A DNA stretch of 64,000 bases from JASLCR01 sp964619585 (GTDB lineage: Bacteria > Patescibacteriota > Saccharimonadia > Saccharimonadales > Saccharimonadaceae): positions 186,001 through 250,000 of the forward strand of contig CAZUCO010000001.1 in assembly GCA_964619585.1 (NCBI GenBank), given 5' to 3'. Below are positions 52,619 through 61,732 of this stretch, piece by piece (within the stretch, counting starts at the first letter, position 1; each line of letters opens with the position of its first letter). Position numbers and translations under genes: made by a program. The notes under the pieces were generated by a model, which was given only the letters and a program-made list of their open reading frames with translations, searched no databases and was not told the DNA's origin.

Positions 52619-53602
52619 ATGTACGATAAGGTGAAACAAACAATCGATGCTGCGGAACATATTATTGTTATCCAAGCAGAAAATCCGGATGGTGATAGTC
52701 TTGGGAGTGCGTTGGGGCTCGATGAGATACTGGGCGACATGGGAAAAGACGTTTCGCTCTATTGTCCTGTAGAAATACCGAAATATCTTCGCTACATACG
52801 TGGTTGGGATCGTGTAGTCGATGAGTTTGACACTTCTGCCGATGCCGCTATTATTGTTGACACTTCTGCCGACGTCTTGCTTTCAAAAGTGCTTGAGACT
52901 CCAGGACTACGACACTGGCTCGAGACACATCCTGTGGTTGTTCTTGACCACCATACGACTGAAGCAAATCTGTCATTTCCTCACATACTCTACACAGGCA
53001 CTGTAGTTGCGACGGGACAAATTATCTACAACCTAGCAAGTAAAGCCAACTGGCCAATTAACCCTCAGGCAGCCGAGGATCTTCTCATTGCGATTATGAG
53101 TGACAGCCTGGGACTTACGACGCCAAATGTCGCTCCTGCGAGCTTCTTTACTGCAGGCAAACTCGTTGAGCTGGGCGCAAGTAGTGCGACTATCGAAGAG
53201 CGTCGCCGAGAATTTATGAAAAAGGCACCTGAAATACTTGAATACAAAGGTAAGCTTATTGAGCGGATCGAGTATTATCTTGACGGCAAGCTCGCACTCG
53301 TACATGTCCCGTGGGAAGAGATTGAGCGACATAGCGATAAATACAACCCAGGGGCACTTATCGGAGATGAGCTACGTCTAGTCGAAGGTGTAGCGTTAAG
53401 TGTCGTCATCAAGACATACCCAGATGGAAAAGTAACTGGACGTCTGCGAGGTAACCTACCTATCGCCGAGACGGTCGCTGGCTATTTTGGCGGTGGTGGC
53501 CACCCGTACGCAGCCGGATTCAGAGTATACGATTCATATGATACTGTCGTAAATGAACTTCTGACCGCAACAGAAAAAGCACTGACAGGTCTACCACAAT
53601 GA
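52619..53602 (+). CDS. DHH-family phosphoesterase (NrnA-like)
   Basis: A 327-aa protein. It has the metal motifs NPDGDSLGSALGL (about residues 21-33) and DHHTTEANL (about 111-119), then the DHHA1 C-terminal GGGHPYAAGF. The family degrades nanoRNA, pAp or cyclic dinucleotides. Extended -10 TGCTACAAT ends eight bases before the ATG, no Shine-Dalgarno. It overlaps cysS by four bases. Confidence 0.92.
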   Translation: MYDKVKQTIDAAEHIIVIQAENPDGDSLGSALGLDEILGDMGKDVSLYCPVEIPKYLRYIRGWDRVVDEFDTSADAAIIVDTSADVLLSKVLETPGLRHWLETHPVVVLDHHTTEANLSFPHILYTGTVVATGQIIYNLASKANWPINPQAAEDLLIAIMSDSLGLTTPNVAPASFFTAGKLVELGASSATIEERRREFMKKAPEILEYKGKLIERIEYYLDGKLALVHVPWEEIERHSDKYNPGALIGDELRLVEGVALSVVIKTYPDGKVTGRLRGNLPIAETVAGYFGGGGHPYAAGFRVYDSYDTVVNELLTATEKALTGLPQ

Positions 53603-55035
53603 AGCTACACAACACGTTAACTGAAAAGCTAGATACACTTAAACCACTTGTCGACAATACCGTCAAAATCTATACATGTGGCCTGACTGTTTACAGCCAG
53701 CCTCATATAGGGAACTGGCTTGGCTATATCTACTGGGATATTCTGATACGAACGCTCAAAGCCGAAGGATACTCTGTGGTAAGAACGCAGAATATTACCG
53801 ATGTAGGGCACCTTACTAGCGATGATGATAGTGGAGAAGATAAGCTCGAAAAGGGTGCTAAGCGAGAGGGAATCACAGCGTGGGATGTAGCGCACAAATA
53901 CTCAGCCATTGCCGAGCATGAAGGATACGAACTACTTGGTCTATTGCGACCAGATTATCTTGTTCCAGCGACAGAGCTGATTGATAAGCAAATCGCCTTT
54001 GCAAAAGTACTCGAAGACAAAGGTTATACCTATATCATTCCAGACGAAGGCCTCTATTTTGATACGTCAAAGCTCGACGACTATGGCAAGCTCGCTAAAC
54101 TAGATATTGGTGGACTCGAAGGTGGAATACGTGTTGCCGTTGACGGCAAAATGCATATCACTGACTTTGCCATCTGGAAGTTTAGTCCCAAAAACGAAAA
54201 ACGAGACATGGAATGGAACAGCCCGTGGGGAAAAGGGTTTCCTGGATGGCACCTTGAGTGCTCCGTCATAGCACGTGAAACACTCGGTGACCAGATCGAT
54301 ATACATACAGGAGGTATTGACCATATACCCGTGCATCACACCAACGAAATTGCACAAACCGAAAGTGTTACTGATAAACAGTTCTCACAGATATGGCTCC
54401 ACAACAACCATATTAAGGTGAATGGGAAGAAAATATCGAAAAGCCTTGGTAATATCTACACCCTCCAAGATATTACCGACCGAGGCTACACACTTGGTGC
54501 ATTTAAAATAATGGCACTCTCTAAACACTATCGCACAGAAGGCAACTTCAGTTGGGAGATCCTAGAGGCAGCCCATAACAGATTGCAGCGCTGGCGCAAT
54601 ATTGCAGCACTCCGGTGGCAGACAAACGATACCCTTGTAGATGACGATGACAAAGATTCTTCAGCAGATATCAACGGTCGCGTCTTGGCTGCGCCCCATG
54701 CTGTCATAGAGCGACTCACCGATGACCTTAACACCCCAGAAGCCCTGGCGGCGGTTGAGTATGTGTTCGATGATCTCGAAAAAACAGCACTCGTTAAGAT
54801 ACAAAAGAGCGCCCTTGTCTCACTCTTGGAGTCAATCGATTCACTGTTAGGTCTACGGTTGCTTGAAACCACACCGGATATCCCCGACGAGGCAAAGCGT
54901 CTTATTATTGAGCGGATACATGCACGTAATAGTAAAGACTGGCAGCGCTCAGATGACCTACGCGACACGCTCGAGACTAACTATTCCGTCACACTTCTTG
55001 ATACACCGTCCGGTGTAGTTTGGCAATATATTTAG
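53599..55035 (+). CDS. cysS: Cysteinyl-tRNA synthetase
   Basis: A 478-aa protein. It charges tRNA-Cys. Class I signatures are HIGN (residues 36-39) and KISKS (about 278). Zinc ligands are Cys27, the Cys of HLECS, and the His/Glu group in IDHIPVHHTNE. The C-terminal helical domain ends with the usual DLRDTLETNYSVTLLDTP segment. It starts within the DHH gene's stop (ATGA). Confidence 0.95.
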   Translation: MKLHNTLTEKLDTLKPLVDNTVKIYTCGLTVYSQPHIGNWLGYIYWDILIRTLKAEGYSVVRTQNITDVGHLTSDDDSGEDKLEKGAKREGITAWDVAHKYSAIAEHEGYELLGLLRPDYLVPATELIDKQIAFAKVLEDKGYTYIIPDEGLYFDTSKLDDYGKLAKLDIGGLEGGIRVAVDGKMHITDFAIWKFSPKNEKRDMEWNSPWGKGFPGWHLECSVIARETLGDQIDIHTGGIDHIPVHHTNEIAQTESVTDKQFSQIWLHNNHIKVNGKKISKSLGNIYTLQDITDRGYTLGAFKIMALSKHYRTEGNFSWEILEAAHNRLQRWRNIAALRWQTNDTLVDDDDKDSSADINGRVLAAPHAVIERLTDDLNTPEALAAVEYVFDDLEKTALVKIQKSALVSLLESIDSLLGLRLLETTPDIPDEAKRLIIERIHARNSKDWQRSDDLRDTLETNYSVTLLDTPSGVVWQYI

Positions 55036-55102
55036 ACATCACTACCTGAGCCAGAGCAATAATAAACTAGTCTTATCAGTAAACTAACCTGTGCAAGATA
55101 GC

Positions 55103-56227
55103 CTACGCTTCTTTAATTTTCTTGACCAAGCGATGAACTGGCTTATCCTTCTTGCGTTCATCACGTGCATATTTCAAATAGTCTTCCAGGAGTACCTTGA
55201 TACACCCCGCAACAGGAATTGAGATAATACCACCCGCGATACCGAATAGATAAAGACCGATCGTCACTGAAGCTAGAACCACTAGTGGAGAAAGGTCAAG
55301 ACGTTTTGACTGGATCGTTGGAGAGATAAAGTTGTTTTCTATCTGCTGATAGATCACGAAGTAAATGGCATAGATGATTCCGGCCCACAGGGCGTTAAAT
55401 CCAAGCAGAAGTGAGATAAGCACGCCAGCAATCGTTGCACCGAACATTGGGATCAAAGAGAGTATAAAAGTAATTGCCGCCGTCGGAATAGCTAGATTAG
55501 CCGGAACATCAAAGAAGAAGCTAATCACAAACACCGCCAGACCCGCAGCCGTTGCGCCCAAGGCTGAGACCGTGAGCTGTCCTGTTACATAGCCTGACAC
55601 GACTTGATGCATCTTATCAGCGATATCACGGTGTCGCTCCATCTTGACTTTGTCACGGTACAGACCCCACACTCTACGTCGCCACTCTGGTCCCTCAACC
55701 AACATAAGGAAGGTGAGGACGATCACGAGGAAAAGCGCTGCAAAGAATGAGAATATTGAACCAACACTTGAAAGCGCATTACTACCGACATTTGTAGCCC
55801 ATTTCGAGGCGTTATCTTTGATCGAATTAAGTGTTTCGTCAACTTGTGGTCGTAAGTTATATTCATCAATAGTTTTATCAAGCCCATGCCAACGTTTTGT
55901 TGCTTCATCGACAATCGATGGCACCGTTTCGACAAATTTAGCAGTCTGCTGAATGATTGGCGGAACAGCCAAGAACAGAAATGCACCAATAAAACTCAAG
56001 ATTGCCAGAAATGCGATAGCGGTACTGCCAATACGACTCTTGCCAGGCAAATAATTTGCAAGACGACTCACGGGGCCATTGAGTGCTAACGCCAAGAAGA
56101 GTGCTGTACCAACGATAATCAGTCCGTCGCGTGCACTAAATATTAAGAATCCTGCAAGAGCAAACCCAATAACAACCAGCCAAAATCGGACAAAAGTTTG
56201 AGTATCGATCTGTACACGGACCTTCAT
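55103..56227 (-). CDS. AI-2E family (PerM-like) transporter
   Basis: A 374-aa protein with eight predicted membrane helices. The pattern LTFLMLVEGPEWRRRVW, then GYVTGQLTVSALGA and LSLIPMFGATIAG, is the AI-2E/PerM signature. Members export small molecules or Na+; the substrate is unknown. The C-terminal tail is Lys/Arg-rich. It is convergent with cysS. Confidence 0.9.
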   Translation of the reverse strand: MKVRVQIDTQTFVRFWLVVIGFALAGFLIFSARDGLIIVGTALFLALALNGPVSRLANYLPGKSRIGSTAIAFLAILSFIGAFLFLAVPPIIQQTAKFVETVPSIVDEATKRWHGLDKTIDEYNLRPQVDETLNSIKDNASKWATNVGSNALSSVGSIFSFFAALFLVIVLTFLMLVEGPEWRRRVWGLYRDKVKMERHRDIADKMHQVVSGYVTGQLTVSALGATAAGLAVFVISFFFDVPANLAIPTAAITFILSLIPMFGATIAGVLISLLLGFNALWAGIIYAIYFVIYQQIENNFISPTIQSKRLDLSPLVVLASVTIGLYLFGIAGGIISIPVAGCIKVLLEDYLKYARDERKKDKPVHRLVKKIKEA

Positions 56228-56289
56228 TGATTTGTATTATACCCCTTCGTTGATAATTAACCAACTCTACATTACCTAAAAGGCCAGCA

Positions 56290-56318
56290 TTGACATCATT
56301 TACTAGAAAATGTATAGT
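56290..56318 (+). promoter_or_regulatory. Promoter of the HxlR-family gene
   Basis: TTGACA (56290-56295), exactly 17 bases, then TATAGT (56313-56318). The ATG at 56325 is only six bases beyond the -10, the clearest leaderless case in the window. Confidence 0.8.
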
Positions 56319-56324
56319 AATGAT

Positions 56325-56657
56325 ATGAAATCACAATCTCTCCAAAGTGTAGGGTGCGTAAAAGCGGCTACAGAGATTATAGGCGACAAATGGACACCTC
56401 AGCTTCTTCGTTTTTTTATGAATGAGCAAACCGTCCGCTTTTGCCAACTGCAAGACCTTGTTGAGAACATCAATCCTCGTACGCTATCTGCTCGTTTAAT
56501 TAGCCTAGAAGAAGCAGGGATCATTACAAAAACTCCAACCTCGAGCGATCGTCGATGTGAGTACTCCTTAACTGAGAAGGGAACCGCACTTATGCCGATT
56601 CTACACGATATGGAGATATGGTCAGAGCGATATAGTCCATCGCCTGCTCTCAGGTAA
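56325..56657 (+). CDS. HxlR-family transcriptional regulator
   Basis: A 110-aa winged-helix protein: GDKWTPQLLRFF, INPRTLSARLISLEEAGI (recognition helix and wing) and REYSLTEKG-like YSLTEKGTAL. A Cys at residue 11 matches the redox-sensing Cys found in many HxlR members. The ATG at 56325 fits the promoter; the earlier ATG at 56310 precedes the -10 and is rejected. A two-component pair follows. Confidence 0.88.
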   Translation: MKSQSLQSVGCVKAATEIIGDKWTPQLLRFFMNEQTVRFCQLQDLVENINPRTLSARLISLEEAGIITKTPTSSDRRCEYSLTEKGTALMPILHDMEIWSERYSPSPALR

Positions 56658-56690
56658 CTCTCAGCCGAAACGGCGTATACTATACCTATT

Positions 56691-57368
56691 ATGCGTATAC
56701 TGGTGATCGAGGACGAACATAAGATAGCTCGTGCTCTTAAGCGAGCACTAGAGCAAGAAAGTTATGCTGTAGATGTATGTTTCGATAGTGATGAGGGATA
56801 TGCCATGGCATCAACCGAGCCGTACGATGCGATGATTATTGACCGTATGCTTCCTGGTCAATACGACGGTGTATCTATCATTAAATTACTTCGAGGAGAT
56901 AGTATACATACCCCCATCTTGTTACTCACTGCTCTTGGTCATGTAACCGACAAGACTGAAGGTCTCAATAGTGGCGCCGATGATTACATGGTTAAGCCTT
57001 TTGCTATAGAGGAGCTACTGGCAAGAGTAAGGGCGCTCCTTAGACGACCGAGTAAACAGGAGCAAAATATCCTCACTGTTGCTGATCTCCAGCTCAATAC
57101 AGAAGAACATAGCGTGATACGCGCAGGCAAACCACTCACACTTACGGCCAAGGAATTTGGATTACTTGAGTATCTCATGCGCAACAAGGGCCGCATACTC
57201 ACTAAAGATGCGATTATCGCACATGTTTGGGATTATGATGCGGATATACTTCCAAATACCGTAGAGGCATATATAAAATACCTCAGGGATAAGATAGATA
57301 AGCCATTTAGCTCAGCCCTAATTGAAACAGTCCGAGGTTTTGGCTACAGGATAGGTACGCCTTCATGA
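56691..57368 (+). CDS. OmpR-family response regulator
   Basis: A 225-aa protein. Receiver domain with acceptor Asp51 (MIIDRMLPG), acidic pair ED near residue 8 and Lys in MVKPF. The C-terminal winged helix has LTAKEFGLLEYLM and VRGFGYRIG. TATACT ends nine bases before the ATG. It overlaps the kinase start by four bases, a clear pair. Confidence 0.93.
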   Translation: MRILVIEDEHKIARALKRALEQESYAVDVCFDSDEGYAMASTEPYDAMIIDRMLPGQYDGVSIIKLLRGDSIHTPILLLTALGHVTDKTEGLNSGADDYMVKPFAIEELLARVRALLRRPSKQEQNILTVADLQLNTEEHSVIRAGKPLTLTAKEFGLLEYLMRNKGRILTKDAIIAHVWDYDADILPNTVEAYIKYLRDKIDKPFSSALIETVRGFGYRIGTPS

Positions 57369-58345
57369 AACGCATGTTTGAGTCGGCGACACTCAAGCTG
57401 ACAGGCTGGTATTTACTTATACTAATGACGATCAGTATCTTGTTCAGTGTCATTATTTTTCAGATCTCATCAAGTGAGCTCAAAAGTCGTTTCGATACTT
57501 TAAATTCACAATTTGATACAAGCGCACTTTCGCACAGCACCAGTGTACATGAGCTTGATAAAGCGAATATTAATCTTTTCATCGGACTCTTTTATGCAAA
57601 TATAGTCATCTTGATTATTGGCGGAGTAGGGAGTTATTTTGCTGCTCGTAAAACGTTAGAGCCTATCGAGGCAGCACACGAGGCTCAATCACGCTTTACC
57701 TCGGATGCAAGTCATGAACTTCGGACACCCCTTGCCGTCATGAAGAGTGAGCTAGAAGTAGCACTCCGAAGTAAGTCTCTCACCAAACAAGATATGCGAG
57801 AGTTGCTGGAAAGCAACCTGGAAGAAGTAAATCGCCTGACGGAGCTTTCGCACACGCTTCTACAGCTGTCACGCCACGAATTTACCGATCTACCGATGGA
57901 CTCAGTTGATCTGACCGAGGTCATCAAAACCACTGTAAAAGCCCTTAACCTCTCCAAAACAAGGATCAGCATCTCACTACCCCGAAAGCATATTACTGTG
58001 ACAGCCAATACCAGCAGTCTGCGCGAGCTGATACTGATCATCCTGGATAATGCCCAAAGATACAGTCCTCCAGATAGTCAGATACATCTCAGCGCATCGG
58101 AAAATAACAGCCAGGCCCAGATCAAGGTCAGCAACGAAGGAGATGGGATTGATCCAAATGATCTTCCACATGTCTTTGAACGTTTCTACCGTGCCGATTC
58201 GTCACGATCAGGAACAGAGAGTGGCTTTGGGCTCGGGCTCTCACTTGCAAAAAATATCATCGACCTCCACGACGGAAAACTCTCGATAGCTAGTGAGCCA
58301 GGTAAGCAAACAACTGCTACGATTACTTTGCCAAAAACTACTTAA
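57365..58345 (+). CDS. Sensor histidine kinase
   Basis: A 326-aa protein with two membrane helices (about 13-33 and 71-91) and a short extracellular loop. HisKA holds His117 in SDASHELRTPLAVM. HATPase motifs: N-box IILDNAQRY, G1 EGDGID, G2 GFGLGLS. The signal is unknown. It is coupled to the response regulator by an ATGA overlap. Confidence 0.92.
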   Translation: MKRMFESATLKLTGWYLLILMTISILFSVIIFQISSSELKSRFDTLNSQFDTSALSHSTSVHELDKANINLFIGLFYANIVILIIGGVGSYFAARKTLEPIEAAHEAQSRFTSDASHELRTPLAVMKSELEVALRSKSLTKQDMRELLESNLEEVNRLTELSHTLLQLSRHEFTDLPMDSVDLTEVIKTTVKALNLSKTRISISLPRKHITVTANTSSLRELILIILDNAQRYSPPDSQIHLSASENNSQAQIKVSNEGDGIDPNDLPHVFERFYRADSSRSGTESGFGLGLSLAKNIIDLHDGKLSIASEPGKQTTATITLPKTT

Positions 58346-58461
58346 TTTTTTCCTTGATTCTCAGCTTTTCTTCAGCTAGATACTGCATAGTAATGACCAG
58401 CAGAGAGGAGTACAAGAAAACACCTTCTGCAAACAACAAAACACACGAATGGAGGGGAACT

Positions 58462-58935
58462 ATGAACAGCACACTTCAAACCACCACACTTTTGAGCAAA
58501 AAAGGCATGAAGGATTTAAAGAAAGCAGTCGCCAAACTCGAACGACAACAGTCACAGATCATCAATGATCTGCGTGATGTCGAAAAGATAGATAACCACG
58601 ATCAGCGCCTTACCCGAATAGAGAAGCTAGCTCAGCTTGAGATAGTAGAGAGTGAACTTGCTGATAAACGAGAAGTACTCCGTACAGCAAAGTTATTTCC
58701 CCGTAAACGCGATGCACTTAGAGTCGCGTTAGGATCTGTTGTTGATCTCATTGACATGCATGGCCGCCTCGTGAGGTACACTATCGTCGACAGTATCGAA
58801 GCCAATCCTAGCGACGGAAGAATCTCAGCGCAAAGCCCGCTTGGTCAAACTTTGATTGGCAAGTCGATCAAAGAAACGGTCGAATGGGGCGTCGGTGCCC
58901 GCGTAAACAGCATGGAGCTTGTTGCGATCCGTTAG
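58462..58935 (+). CDS. GreA/GreB-like transcription factor
   Basis: A 157-aa protein; GGAGGGG lies four bases before the ATG at 58462. The N-terminal coiled coil (about 10-75) and C-terminal FKBP-like domain (LGSVVDLIDMHGRLVRYTIV, SPLGQTLIGKSIKETVEW) match GreA family layout. The tip between the helices (VEKIDNHDQRL) keeps acidic residues that in GreA stimulate RNA polymerase cleavage. It could also be a Gre-like antagonist. It ends in a strong terminator. Confidence 0.85.
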   Translation: MNSTLQTTTLLSKKGMKDLKKAVAKLERQQSQIINDLRDVEKIDNHDQRLTRIEKLAQLEIVESELADKREVLRTAKLFPRKRDALRVALGSVVDLIDMHGRLVRYTIVDSIEANPSDGRISAQSPLGQTLIGKSIKETVEWGVGARVNSMELVAIR

Positions 58936-58953
58936 CTCAGCATAGACACATAG

Positions 58954-58991
58954 AAAGAAAAGCGGCTCCATGTGTAGAGCCGCTTTTCTTT
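58954..58991 (+). terminator. Terminator of the Gre-like gene
   Basis: Perfect 15-bp stem AAAGAAAAGCGGCTC/GAGCCGCTTTTCTTT with an 8-base loop and T-rich right arm. Confidence 0.9.
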
Positions 58992-59018
58992 GCCCAGCAG
59001 AGGTAAATATGGTATGCT
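58990..59018 (+). promoter_or_regulatory. tRNA-Gln promoter
   Basis: TTGCCC (58990-58995), 17-base spacer, TATGCT (59013-59018), ten bases before the tRNA. Confidence 0.6.
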
Positions 59019-59028
59019 GATAAAGTTT

Positions 59029-59103
59029 TGGGGTGTGGCCAAGTGGTAAGGCACATGGTTTTGGTCCATGCATTCGGGGGTTCGAATCCCTCCACCCCAG
59101 CCA
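59029..59103 (+). tRNA. tRNA-Gln (anticodon TTG)
   Basis: Acceptor stem TGGGGTG/CACCCCA, discriminator G and encoded CCA. The anticodon stem CATGG/CCATG holds the loop TTTTGGT, anticodon TTG for CAA codons. The T-arm is GGGGGTTCGAATCCCTC-type. 75 bases including CCA; preceded by its own promoter and followed by a terminator. Confidence 0.96.
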
Positions 59104-59142
59104 TAGAAAAAGTTCGAACCTCAGCGTTCGAACTTTTTCTAT
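59103..59142 (+). terminator. tRNA-Gln terminator
   Basis: Stem AGAAAAAGTTCGAAC/GTTCGAACTTTTTCT, perfect over 15 bp, with loop CTCAGC. Starts at the tRNA 3' end. Confidence 0.88.
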
Positions 59143-59165
59143 CTCTCGTGTAGTAATCCGAAATC

Positions 59166-59196
59166 CCGAATGGGTTTTGTGAAACAAAACATTCGG
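59166..59196. repeat. Long hairpin between tRNA-Gln and the duplicated tRNA end
   Basis: CCGAATG/CATTCGG and TTTTGT/ACAAAA pair around a GG bulge and GAA loop. No gene is present in 59143-59270. Confidence 0.5.
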
Positions 59197-59270
59197 CGGG
59201 TTCGGCGAAGCGCAATGAAGAAAAACTAGCTTGCTCATTTTTCAAGTAAGCGGAGAAGGCTTTAGCCGAT

Positions 59271-59284
59271 ATCCCTCCACCCCA
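59271..59284 (+). repeat. Partial duplicate of the tRNA-Gln 3' end (attachment-site-like)
   Basis: ATCCCTCCACCCCA repeats tRNA positions 59086-59099 exactly, 185 bases downstream. A duplicated tRNA 3' end is typical of integrase attachment sites, but no integrase is nearby. Confidence 0.5.
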
Positions 59285-59327
59285 CCCGAGCATTGATAAA
59301 ACACATAAAACATCCTACTATATTTTT

Positions 59328-59606
59328 ATGCCTACAATTGAAACTTTTGATGCCTATGGAAAACGATTTAAATTTGAGCCCCCCATTGAAGTTGGTGATC
59401 ACACAGTCGACTCTCTCAGTAAATTAGTAGCAATCGCTGTTCGTGGACACGATGCCGAAATTAGACGTATAGATAATATCGCTAAGTTAGTAAATCAGTC
59501 CTTGGAAATAATCTATGAACATGATGGAGCCGACGAACTTCCCATTTATTTAAGCCTCGCAGCTTCAACGGGGAGCGTAGCATATAGAGTAACTATCAAG
59601 CATTAA
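59328..59606 (+). CDS. Hypothetical protein, 92 aa
   Basis: A small acidic soluble protein with no recognised family. TACTAT ends six bases before the ATG, without Shine-Dalgarno, like other first genes here. It lies just after the tRNA-linked duplication and may be accessory. Confidence 0.55.
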   Translation: MPTIETFDAYGKRFKFEPPIEVGDHTVDSLSKLVAIAVRGHDAEIRRIDNIAKLVNQSLEIIYEHDGADELPIYLSLAASTGSVAYRVTIKH

Positions 59607-59691
59607 GCCATTACTTCGCTAGTATACCTACCGATGCTAGTCATTTCTATGTAAGCTATACGACAGGCCCGTACTCATGTATACTCGCTGC

Positions 59692-60327
59692 ATGGACGAT
59701 AAAAATGATCTGGCTGCATTTCATGGGTACGATGGGGAATCTACCACTCCAAAACAAAAACCTAAAGTTGATGCAAAAGAGGAAGCAGAGCAAGGCTTTG
59801 AGATAACCACCAAAAACTTTAGACGATACACACTCATTAGCTTAGCAATTGCTTCTGTCATTTTGCCAGCATGGCTTATATCAAACTCTTCTGGATGGAC
59901 AGTCCTTGCTGTTCTTTTCCTCTTTAGCCCCATGATTTTCGTTTACTTCTGGCTTCTCTTTCTACTGCGCGCGCTTCGTCCAGTCGTATCAAGTCGGGTG
60001 ATCTCTAAATCCATCCAAGAAATCATATTTATTATCGAGACATCATCGTTGGCATGTCTGTATGGAGCCATTTTCTCTCTTGGCATATTTGTAAATAACG
60101 CAGGCTCTACCGAGTCGGCTACAAGCTCACTTGCAACAAGATTATACGGGATATCAGCGAAGTTTTCGTCTTCGTTAGCGGAAATCGCGTATATAGCCGC
60201 GTGGATCGCTGCTTTAGTGTGCTTACTCCTCTTCGTTGGAAATCTCATCTATTTTGTCAGTGCAAAGAAAAAGCAAGCATCACCTCAATCCTTACCGAAG
60301 TCAATAGCTGATACTCTTGATCAATGA
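59692..60327 (+). CDS. Membrane protein of unknown function
   Basis: A 211-aa protein: about 45 charged residues, then four membrane helices (near 45-65, 70-95, 118-140 and 170-192). TATACT ends six bases before the ATG at 59692; an in-frame ATG at 59677 lies upstream of the -10 and is rejected. It overlaps the peptidase E start by four bases, so the two may be coupled. Confidence 0.65.
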   Translation: MDDKNDLAAFHGYDGESTTPKQKPKVDAKEEAEQGFEITTKNFRRYTLISLAIASVILPAWLISNSSGWTVLAVLFLFSPMIFVYFWLLFLLRALRPVVSSRVISKSIQEIIFIIETSSLACLYGAIFSLGIFVNNAGSTESATSSLATRLYGISAKFSSSLAEIAYIAAWIAALVCLLLFVGNLIYFVSAKKKQASPQSLPKSIADTLDQ

Positions 60328-61088
60328 CAACAAAATCGAGAATCATTTTCGCACTTGGTGGTGGCTCGCATGGAGAGCATCGCGACACCTATACCAACTG
60401 GCGCCCGGAGTCCCCAAGCGCCACTCATTTTCCTATCACTACAACACCTGTCGATAAACACATCCTAGGGGCAACCGGAAAGCAAAGACCACACATTCTT
60501 CTCATCCTCACCGCATCAGAGGATGGTAAGCATAACCTCACACTATTTGAGCAAGCCTTTCGCAAACAGTATGAAGGCCTCGGCGCAACTGTTGACTCAC
60601 TTCGGCTTATCACCGAGAAGCCCTCAATCGAGGCTGTAAAAGCAAAATTTGCTCGGGCAAATGCCGTGTACGTAAGTGGTGGTAACACATGGCGCATGAT
60701 GCAAACATGGCGAAGGCTGGGCATCGATGCGCTTCTACGGCAAGCATATGAAAATGGGGTCGTTATGTCAGGAGTAAGCGCCGGATCAATTTGCTGGTTT
60801 CGTTATGGCACCTCAAACTCCTTCTATAGCAACAAGCCCTTTCGTGTCGCAGGGCTCGGATGGTTCGATCTCACCGTCTGCCCACACTATGACGTACAGC
60901 CATTTCGGCAGCCCGCGTTGAAGAATATGCTTCGTCGCTCCCCGCAAATGATCGGCATTGCGCTTGATGAACAAGCAGCACTTGAGATCCGCGACAATAC
61001 CTATCGATCCATGCCATGCAGCCTGGGGCAGTTGCACAACGATGTTTCTGGAAAAATGGACAATATGTGCTACAAACACTCCCCGTGA
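60324..61088 (+). CDS. Peptidase E (S51 family) protein
   Basis: A 254-aa protein. The class I glutamine amidotransferase-like fold has VYVSGGNTWRMM and the nucleophile Ser in MSGVSAGSICWF. The catalytic His is probably in CPHYD. Peptidase E cleaves Asp-X dipeptides; related members cut cyanophycin. The start overlaps the upstream stop (ATGA). Confidence 0.88.
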   Translation: MTTKSRIIFALGGGSHGEHRDTYTNWRPESPSATHFPITTTPVDKHILGATGKQRPHILLILTASEDGKHNLTLFEQAFRKQYEGLGATVDSLRLITEKPSIEAVKAKFARANAVYVSGGNTWRMMQTWRRLGIDALLRQAYENGVVMSGVSAGSICWFRYGTSNSFYSNKPFRVAGLGWFDLTVCPHYDVQPFRQPALKNMLRRSPQMIGIALDEQAALEIRDNTYRSMPCSLGQLHNDVSGKMDNMCYKHSP

Positions 61089-61145
61089 CGAGCACGTATG
61101 CACCCCTAAGTAATCTCGCGGCCAGAGATTAGCCACTAGCGGGGG

Positions 61146-61610
61146 CTACGCAACTGCCGCAAACCATCGGACAATATCACCCGCCTGACTATGCCAATGA
61201 TTCACAAAATATTCTTTACGTATTCGCATGTAGCCAGCCGTGGGGTCGGCCAAGTAAAGCGCATAATCATCGTAGCCAGCAACCTGCGCATAATGGCCTT
61301 CATCTGAAAATGCGTAGAAATAATTAACAATCACCGCATGCGCTTCATCGATGTGGCGCTCGATGTCGTCAAGTGCTGCGTTAGCTTTTTGTGCAACAAC
61401 TGCCAGGCCAACCGACTTAGCCGCGCCCACAAGGGCATCGTTTGTCGTACCTGTACCAGGTAACGCATTGCAGAGTGACGCAAGCTCCTCTTCGCTACGA
61501 GACTTATCGCCACGTTGTCTCAAAATATTAAGCAGTGTCACTGGACCACACGTATATCCAAGCTGCTGGAAAGCAAAGTTATGGTCTATGTAGAGTTGGG
61601 GAATATTCAT
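61146..61610 (-). CDS. C39-like cysteine peptidase
   Basis: A 154-aa protein; the ATG at 61610 is used. The papain-like triad is visible: Cys in QLGYTCGPVTLL (about residue 21), His in DEGHYAQVAGYD and Asp in LADPTAGYM. C39 members cleave Gly-Gly leaders of bacteriocins; stand-alone forms like this are widespread with unknown substrates. No signal peptide is seen. It is next to a large surface protein gene. Confidence 0.8.
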   Translation of the reverse strand: MNIPQLYIDHNFAFQQLGYTCGPVTLLNILRQRGDKSRSEEELASLCNALPGTGTTNDALVGAAKSVGLAVVAQKANAALDDIERHIDEAHAVIVNYFYAFSDEGHYAQVAGYDDYALYLADPTAGYMRIRKEYFVNHWHSQAGDIVRWFAAVA

Positions 61611-61732
61611 AGCCCCATAATACCGTGCTTTGAGGCACACCACCTCAATTCAAAACATACAGATTGACCGCATTATTCTTATGCTATAGAATTAGGTGTA
61701 TTAGGCAAGGGGAAGCCACGGGGGATTATGTA

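Noticed and set aside
58825..59293. Two overlapping minus-strand frames across the tRNA-Gln
   Set aside because: They are antisense to the tRNA and the Gre-like gene; the peptide GWRDSNPRMHGPKPCALPL is a familiar false translation of tRNA genes.
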